Of a DNA stretch of 64,000 nucleotides, positions 47,501-56,500 are shown in pieces. The stretch is taken from contig OZ038440.1 of assembly GCA_964036275.1 (NCBI GenBank), forward strand, positions 5,431,690 to 5,495,689, read 5' to 3'. Source of the DNA: Litoditis marina. Its lineage: Eukaryota; Nematoda; Chromadorea; Rhabditida; Rhabditidae. Under the pieces are notes generated by a model. The model saw nothing but the letters and a program-made list of their open reading frames with translations, searched no databases and was not told the DNA's origin. Positions within the stretch are counted from its first letter, which is position 1, and each line of letters starts with the position of its first letter. The position numbers and the translations under genes are program-made.

Positions 47501-50500
47501 CGCCTTTCTTAACATCAAATTAGCAACATTATGCGAACGTTTCATACTTTACATTACTTTTTAACGGATCTTCAATCAAAACGATTTGCAACTCTCCATG
47601 AGACTAGCAAAACTGACCAATTATCGGGGACAGGCACCATACGAAACCTCTCGGGCCAGAAGTTTTTAGACGCCATGCATCCTAAAAAGTCAGAATTTTA
47701 ATTACAGCACTGCCGATTGGAATCGAAATAATCGAATCGCCCTACTAATCTTCACTACTTCCTACAAAAGGTTCAATTCAATATACGCTATGTAAGTTTC
47801 CGGAAAATTACCGAAAAAATTGACTTTTAAATCTTCAAATTTGGAAAAACGTCTTTTTATTATCTAACACCCGTTCAAAATGATCCTTTTACGGGATAAC
47901 AACAATGGTTGTGAAAGATAAAAAGCAATATTAAATACATATGAAAGGAATTGAGCTGAACAGGTACTTACCAGAAATAGCACAGGACAGGCTCTTCTGC
48001 TGCCAGTTGTGCTCGTTCACTACCGCCTGCTCATCTGAAAACAGTTTCCATAAACCAAGTACGGAAGTAGTCCATTTCTGATCCTCATTTCCGCGTTTGA
48101 ATGTTTCGTATCCTACTGTCGATATTGTTGTTTCTTCTCTTGTATATCACATGCTTGCATGTGAATAAATTAATCAATCGAAAGTATGATTGGAATTCGG
48201 CTACTCGGACAACGTTTACAGGTGTGTGTGACCAAACCTAAACTTAATGTTGAAGAAGGACGATTATGTGGACCAATCTGGTGTCAACGGTCCTTTAAAT
48301 TGCAATTGAAAAATGTATTGCAGTTTAAAGGACTGAAGCGTTGCGATTGGACCGCATAATCGTCCTTCTTTAAGCAACGTTCCTTTGGGCTCTGAACCTC
48401 GATGCTTCCTCGTTCAAACCGAACTTGAAGCAAAAAGTTCAAGAGAACACCATGTGATACTATGTGTGGAATTGATGACTGTGTAGACTATTGCAATATT
48501 GACCAGTACAGTAAACTAGTACACGAGTACACCTACATCCCAGTATGGGTGTACATAGAACGGACTACTTTTTCAACAGAAGCTAGAAAATTTGTCTACA
48601 TTCGAAGAAATAACAGTAATTTTCACTTAATCATATCCAAAAGCAGACTCTTGTTTGTGAAATAGTCGGACTTTACTGGTGTGTAAGTACAACTACCTTT
48701 CCCATAGTCGGCATAGGGAATTATTTTCGAGTTTTCCAGACCGAGCTGGCGCAAAATGACAGATCGGTGGTGCAGCTGCTGATAGGTACGCGGGTTCGAC
48801 TCGTCTAACTGAAAACCGAGAAATGGAGTGCAAGACTACGAAATGTCAAGCACCTCACACCTGCGGAATCATTTCGGGCTTCAGGTGAAGCAAAAATAAT
48901 AGTTCCTAGAGTTATTGAAATTTCGTCAAAACTCTAGAGATCAAAGATCACACTGATAACAAGTTTTTTACGCTGCAATGCACCCAAGAACAACATACAT
49001 GCTGAATATGCCTCTAAATAGAAAATATATATCTGCCCAAGTGTAACTATATTAACTACAGTTTTCATTTTTACTGACAGACCAAACTGGTGACATACCT
49101 TCTGCTCTGGCAGATGGTTGACTAGAATAGGTGGGGTGGCTTCCACCCCATCCACCATATAGGGTTCCTCTTCTTCGTCCTCCTTCGGGAGGGTGAAATG
49201 GCGGTCACAGAACAGGGCACTCGACGCCTCCACCACCTCTCGGTCCAGCTGCATCGACACCTTCACTTCGTCTATCGACTTGGCTGAAAACAGTCCCGTG
49301 TTGAACCACGTGGAATGTCCCACAGAAAGTCACGTGGAAAATCACGTGTTGAATCACGTGGAATGTCTCGCAGAAAGTCACGTGTTGAATCACGTGTTGA
49401 ATCACGTGCTAAATCGCGAATGAATTATTCTACGCTATTAAGAATGGAAGCTCTAATTAATCTAGTTATATTCTGGAAGATGAATTATAGGCATCTTCAC
49501 TTTGTCTATCGACTTGGCTGCAAATAGCAATGATAAATAATAGATATATAACGTATTTATTTCAACACTATATTTGTGTCACTAGGACGTTTTGGATGTT
49601 ATTGTTACACTAATGTATAGCACATTAATATATCTATAACAAATAAATGAATAGATTTGTGTACGGCCTATTTCATCCGTTTGTCATTTTATTGTCAATC
49701 CTTCTTTCCATTACAGAACTACTCTACACTCTAAAAAGAATAACTGAGAAGAGAGCTCTGATTATCTGACTGATTATAATTGAATGTAAAAAAAGATTTA
49801 GACCTAGGTATTGAAATGGAGGTTGGATAGTGAACAGAAAGAACCAAAGTAAGTGATACGCTTCGCCTCTACCCCTCTACCCTAACCCAAACAATTACTA
49901 CACTCAAGGTGCGTCTACTTGATTCAATAAATTGAAACATTCACAAATTGTTTAAAATCGATTAAACACACTCAAACGAAAACAACACATTCCTACACAC
50001 CGCCTTATACTCTACAGATCGGAGAAAATTGAAGTATCGCCCCCCATTTAACTTTTCACCCCCCCCCCCCCTCCCGGTGGGGGGGGGGGGTCAAACTACA
50101 ATTCCCCAAAAGCAATATAAATTCAGAAAGGTGGGGAGTAAAAAGTCCATGTTCCCACAGATCGGAGTAAATGGAACCAGAAACCAGTGAACAACATAAA
50201 ACCAACCGGTTCTAGCCAAGAGTCTTGTTTTCGAATACAATCCAGAGTTCTGAATCAATCGCGAAATGAGGGTGTTCTGATGTCCCAGATCGGTCTGTAA
50301 AATAAAAAAAAGACTTATATTCAGAAAGAGGCTTAACCTACATGACATAAGACAAAAAAGTTCCATACTCGACGTTCAAAAGATCAAATGTGGATTTATG
50401 TCTTTTTTCCTTTTTAGCGTCTCATTCCATGACAGTTATGAGAAATATCGTGAATTTCACATTTTCACACATCCACATCCGTAGACGCTTACAGAATGAA

Positions 50501-53500
50501 CTGAAAGCTACTTCTTCCATGTTGAACTTTTCAGAAACCCACAGTACTTTTATATCCCTCCATTTACCATTATTCCTACAAGCTGCCAACAATTCATTCA
50601 CTGAAGTCCATCATCTATGGTGAAACAGCCTTACTGTAGGTGTCTATGCCGTCTATGGTTGGGTGAAACCGAGTATATAACTGACCGATGCCGAACAGAC
50701 ACAATGTATGGCAAGTTCCACGTCCACCGGGAGCGATGCCAATAGAAATCGATTCTTGCTCACCCGACCTCGCGACTGCGCACAACCCTTCACGTAACAT
50801 CTGACACTCTGAAGTGGATAAATGGTAAGAATGAAAACTGGGGCTGACTCATGAAATGAAACTTTAAATCTGTTACTGTGTATAGAGTACATGAACTTGT
50901 TGAATAAATATCTACTCCTTTCCAAATTTCTCACATCAAAGAAAATTGCTGTACACTTATAGTGCTCACATCTCCCAACTGGACTCGTTGTCAAAAACTT
51001 CGGAAGACTGTTATATAGACATAACGAATATTCTGCTGAAAGTTTCTTTGAATACGAATTATAGCAAAGGGGAAGAACCCTTCTTATAAATTTCTATTGT
51101 TTTGAAGCATTTCAACATGTTCAAAAACTTCTTTGAAATTTCATTGGCAAGCTGCCCAAGTCCAGTTGGGAAATGTGCGAACTATACTTCCCTTTGAAGG
51201 CTAGATTTATAATCTGTCACCTAGAGTCTGACATCACTAATTGAACCGGCAGCTACGAACGTGATGCAAACATTGTTAACGAATGTTGATGCTTATCGGG
51301 TTGTTTTGATCTCTAAACCTTTTTCCTACCTGGAATCATTCGGTTGTTGGTTGAAGGGGGTATACCTTTGCTAAGAAGTTGCCGAAATCCGAGTGCGAGA
51401 AGACTGAGCAGCCCTTGCTCTTCAAGTACTCGGCCATCCGTTTAAGTTCGCCTGGCGTGCGAGGTTTGTTCTCTTTGCTCCGCTTCTCCTTTACTTTGTT
51501 TGTCCGCTTCACTTTCTTCATTTCATCCTGTAAAGTGTAGAAAAGTGCCCACAAATTGGATGAAACATTCGTAACATTTTTTCCAGAACTTGACATTTTT
51601 GATTACAGAATTTCTGATACAATATATATTGTTCAGCCAAGTTTTGATATGGAAAAGCTAGATTTGCAATCAGAGAGATAAATGCCAGGATATTCCTGTT
51701 TTCTCTTCAACATGTTTTCCTGATAACTACCCCCTCACATACCGCCGGCAAAGTTGCTGCATATTTTTCCAACTCTTCGTCATCCGTAGAATAGATCAGA
51801 TGTCTGCAAATGAGAAAGTGTCGGAAAAAAAATAGTGAAAACATCACACTTTTTCACCTTGTTTATTTACTTGTACATTTTAGCTGAAAATGAGCTAGTT
51901 TTTGAAATTTTTATAACTAATCGAACAGCAGTATACTAGAAGTGAATTGAATAGTCACGTGAAGTTGGCATTCTAATGAGGTAGTGTGCACTTTGTCATT
52001 GCACGTTTCTGAGTTCTGTTGTGTTTAACATGTAACCGGGCCTGTGCAATGGACTAATGGAATGAGCTCAACCCACCGCAGTTCGTCTCTCCTCCCCGCC
52101 ACGTGACTACTTTTTCATCTCGTTTTCACTTTTACACTTGTACATTCGGTCTTTTATAACTGTTTGAACAACTTTACAGGAACATATTTAAATGAACAAC
52201 GTATAGGACGTGAATGAATGAATATAAGACGCTGCAATCTAAATTTTTTCCAAAATCGAGTTTATTCCGAGAAAACAGGACAATTTGGGAAGCAACCGAA
52301 CGTCTCGAAAAACTCCCAAATTATTTCGATAACAGAGAAATTCAACAAATTTTGTGAATTCTTGTACATGAAATATTTTGCTATCTTGTGAAAAGTTTAG
52401 AAATAGAACTGGTCAAATTCCTTGAGCGACAGCACAGTATAGGAGTGCATTCGCCCAAAAGATACATTTATATAGCACACAATTTCAATCATTTATTTTT
52501 TGGGAGCACACAATTTCAATCATTTATTTTTTGGGAGCACACAATTTCAATCATTTATTTTTTGGGAGCACACAATTTCAATCATTCATTTTTTGGGAGC
52601 ACACAATTACAATCATTTATTTTTTGGGAGCACACAATTTCAATCATTTATTTTTTGGGAGCACACAATTTCAATCATTTATTTTTTGGGAGCACACAAT
52701 TTCAATCATTTATTTTTTGGGAGCACACAATTTCAATCATTTATTTTTTGAAAACATAGTTTCAATCATTTTTTTTTGAAAACATAGTTTCAATCATTTT
52801 TTTTGGAATATTCGGTTTTCGAATATTTGTTTTTCGAAATCCGTGCAAACTGGATTTTTCCCATTTTTGATATTTTTGTCTAGGAGGACACTGAAGAATA
52901 AATTCGTTCGGGGAAAAGTCCGAAACGAACAAAAGCATCAGTTTGTACGGAGTCGATAAAATGACCAGTGCTGAATTCCGGGAACGAGAACAGTTGAAAG
53001 GCAAAAACTTTGAGTTACAACTACAATGTTCAAAAAATCTTCCATAGTTTACGTGAGACTTTCCCCACGTTCTCACCATATGAAAGACGCGATTGTTTCT
53101 AAGAAATGCGAATGCAGAACACTGATAAACTTGCCGGTTTCTCTATTATCTCTGGACGGCTTCTTCTTCAATATAAATACATCCTTTGATGATGAATTCT
53201 TATGTGAAAACCTATCATATTTGAAACTTGTATATTCGTGCACTTTTGTTAAAAGGACTCTCACCAACAGTTTTCACCAAGTCCAAATAAATCTTGCCGT
53301 CATATATGGGGGAGTTCGGCTGTCTGATACTGTCTGGATGCGAGAGAGTGGGCGGAGCCAATGCGTATAGAGATAATGAGAGAGTGTGCGAATGCGGGGG
53401 AGCGCGTGGACGACGAGAGCAAAAGTTAACATGTTAACGCCACAGACTGCAGAATTTGACACTTACTAATTCCAAACGTTTTGAATGAAAGGTCATAAGA

Positions 53501-56500
53501 GTAAAGGTTAGATAGTGTGTATTCATAACAGAATTAAAACATAACTTATATATTAAACTGTGTACTTGCATTCTGATTGGAAAGTAATGAAATTCACCAT
53601 TCTCAAGAAAGTAATGAAATTCACCATTTTTAACCTACAGATTTTGAGCAAATTCACAATCATGATTCATTTCTATACTTTATGTTTACTAATCGTAATT
53701 TTTAGTCGAAGTGATAGTTGAAGTGAATTTGGGTTACTGAAATATGAGTAACCATCAGTGGTACAGAAAAATGACAAAATAAGATTTTGCCACTCACTTC
53801 TATCAGTCTTTTATCATCTGAGACTTCTCTATGAATAGTTCAATTGGCAACGTCTTGAACAGAAACTCTTGAACTATTATTTAGATTTTGAAAATTCGGA
53901 AAATTAGACGTATTGTCGTGGGTTTTACCGAACTCGAAGTTTTTGCCGTTCGAACTTCTTGTCATGGAATGTTTTCTATTTTCGAAAGAATGTACCGGGA
54001 TTATTCTCGAGTGTTTGAAAGATCGGAATGAATCACAGTTTTTCTGATTGTACGAAGTATCGACCACGGAATTCTATCGGAAGTTCAGTCGGATTTGACT
54101 CAATTTAGTAGATTTGGAAACTACAGGCCCATAGGCTCCGAATTCGAAAAAAAAATGTGGAAAATGGGAACACAATGAGTTTTTCCTGAATATTTCATTC
54201 TGTACAGTATTAAATAGGGAGGATGTTAGGCGGATGCTCGCATAAACCTTGAAATGTACGGCGACGGTGAGTGCTGTGAACGTTGTTGATACGTTGTGAA
54301 CGTGTTTGTTAACGTTCATTGAGTGTATGAATCTATGCAAGAACAATAGAAATTGTGTGTTTCCAAAAAATAAATGATTGAAATTGTGTGTTCCCAAAAA
54401 ATAAATGATTGAAATTGTGTGCTCCCAAAAAATAAATGATTGAAATTGTGTGCTCCCAAAAAATAAATGATTGAAATTGTGTGCTCCCAAAAAATAAATG
54501 ATTGAAATTTTGTGCTCCCAAAAAATAAATGATTGAAATTGTGTGCTCCCAAAAAATAAATGATTGAAATTGTGTGCTCCCAAAAAATAAATGATTGAAA
54601 TTTTGTGCTCCCAAAAAATAAATGATTGAAATTGTGTGCTCCCAAAAAATAAATGATTGAAATTGTGTGCTCCCAAAAAAATAGATAATGGGAATTGTGT
54701 GCTCCTTGGCTAACTACACATCTCTCCTCTAAGTGACAAAATGCGTTGCATTTGAGACATTACCATGTGCAAATAATCTTTCTTTCGTCCACATACAACA
54801 AATTTTAGGAACAGTTTATCATCCAGAAAACACCCCAAATAATCAATTTTTCTTGACAAATGAAAGACGTTTCTTTTCTCTTCCCAAATTGTCCTGTTTT
54901 CTCGGAATAAACTCGATTTTGAAATTTTTTTAGATTGCAGCGTCTTATATGTAACAGGAACATGAGCTCTGCCCACCTTAGTTCCTCTCCGCTCGGTACG
55001 CCCAGCGGTTCTCGGGGTGGCGGAATGGTGCCCACGTGACAGTCTTCCTTCTCCGTACTGCGACGGGCGGGGTGACCGCGAGCCAGCTGCAACGAAAAAT
55101 TTAAGTCAAATAGTCTAAATAGAGTCGATTACCTATTAAGAAGGACGATTATGTGGACCAATTTAGTGTCAACGGTCCTTTAAACTGCAATTGAAAAATG
55201 TATCAGTTTAAAGGACTGAACTGTTGCGATTGGACCACATAATCGTCCTTCTTTAATACAATCAAGTGTTTGCCTCTGGGAACCCACTTTCTTGGTGGCC
55301 ACTGGCCATTTTCAAAAACCACAAAAACGGATCCTCTCCCAATTCACTTTTGTACAACTTCACACTCTTGAAAATTCATGCAACTTAAAATACCAGACTT
55401 CTTTCTCTCTCCTTAATGGTGTACTCTATAGGACAGTTCTACCACCGGAAATGTTGGTGTTCTGCATCAAAATGAGCGCATTTGCAACCTAAAATACTAA
55501 AAAGGCCAATCTTCTCTCCTATTGAAGCCGATATGATTCCGGTCTTCTAGATTTTTATTTCACAGCAACAGAGACAATCTACAGCAGCTATCTCTTTATT
55601 TTCCAACTCTATTCCTGTTATCTGAGATTCCTCGTGACTTACCGTGAAAAATGGCAAAGTTTCGTTCCTATCGAGGCTCATCGTGTCAAAGTCGGCTGGC
55701 AGCAGGTGCTCGTAGCCGTACTTGCGGGCAATCAGTCGAATACGGGCACGCGACTGAAATGATATTTAATGACTGGCGGTAGAGCCGAAACGTACCACGC
55801 TCATTTTCTTTCTTTCAACTATCATTCTATACTGTAACTATATTGTATTAAAGAAGGACGATTATTTGGACCAATTTCGTGTCAACGGGGCTTTACACTG
55901 CAATTGAAAAATGTATTGCAGTTTAAAGGACTGGACCGTTGCGATTGGACCACATAATCGTCCTTCTTTAAAGCCATTCAGTCTTCGTTCCTAGTTCTAG
56001 TCAACATGTTGGGAAGAGCGAGAATGAACGTGCAAATTACGATCTACGCCTATCGATTCAGCTTGCGGCACCTACAAATTACAATCGATATTAATATTTT
56101 GAAAGATAGAGAAACCATTTCCGTGAATTACTCTGGCTGTTTGAAAATTAGCAACGTATTATCAAAACTATCGACAGGTAAGAAGAAAAAAGCAGTCAGT
56201 ATTTTATTGCATAATGATACCGGATCAGGGATAATTAATCCACCCCACCTTGTTCAACGCGAGAATGGGAAAGGCGAACTTTTCCCCATTCATACTGGGA
56301 TGGAAATGTTGACTGCACACTCTTTGTTTCCAGGAGACCGTGGTCGTCCAATCACTATTTCTTATCTGGAATGGTAAGTATAGTTCTTTTCATTCCGACT
56401 GAGACCTTAGCAGCGCCAATAAAACTTTGTATGAGGCTTTTTGTAACAAGTGGTGCTGCGCACGAGATCGTGAGCAACATACGAGAAATTCAATTTTGTT

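Larger units (their letters stand above)
49099..50808 (-). other. THAP-like domain 2 (long insert)
   Basis: Exons 50808-50686, 50294-50207 and 49283-49099 give SVRCYVKGCAQSRGR and, about 85 residues later, SSALFCDRHFTLPKEDEEEE. The C-x4-C and C-x2-H-F pairs fit THAP, but the spacing is longer than the usual 35-50 residues and no clear Trp lies between them, so it is a divergent or non-binding finger. Confidence 0.55.
52222..54953. mobile_element. 2.7-kb foldback element with inverted tandem arrays
   Basis: Terminal inverted repeats of about 70-80 bases (52222-52300 and 54875-54953; shared blocks aagacgctgcaatcta, aaaatcgagtttattccgag and aacaggacaatttgggaag). Each arm carries a tandem array of the same 31-bp unit in opposite orientation. 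The 1.6-kb centre holds ORFs of about 105-114 residues that I do not recognise. It fills intron 7 of the THAP gene, ending 24 bases from the exon 7 donor. Confidence 0.75.

Noticed and set aside
52474..52750. CRISPR array
   Set aside because: 31-bp units are contiguous with no spacers, in a eukaryotic intron.
52388..52779. Long repetitive ORFs (FNHLFFGSTQFQSF pattern) in the 52.4-52.8 and 54.1-54.7 kb arrays
   Set aside because: They are read-through of a 31-bp tandem repeat in all frames; no start context, splice pattern or non-repeat coding sequence.
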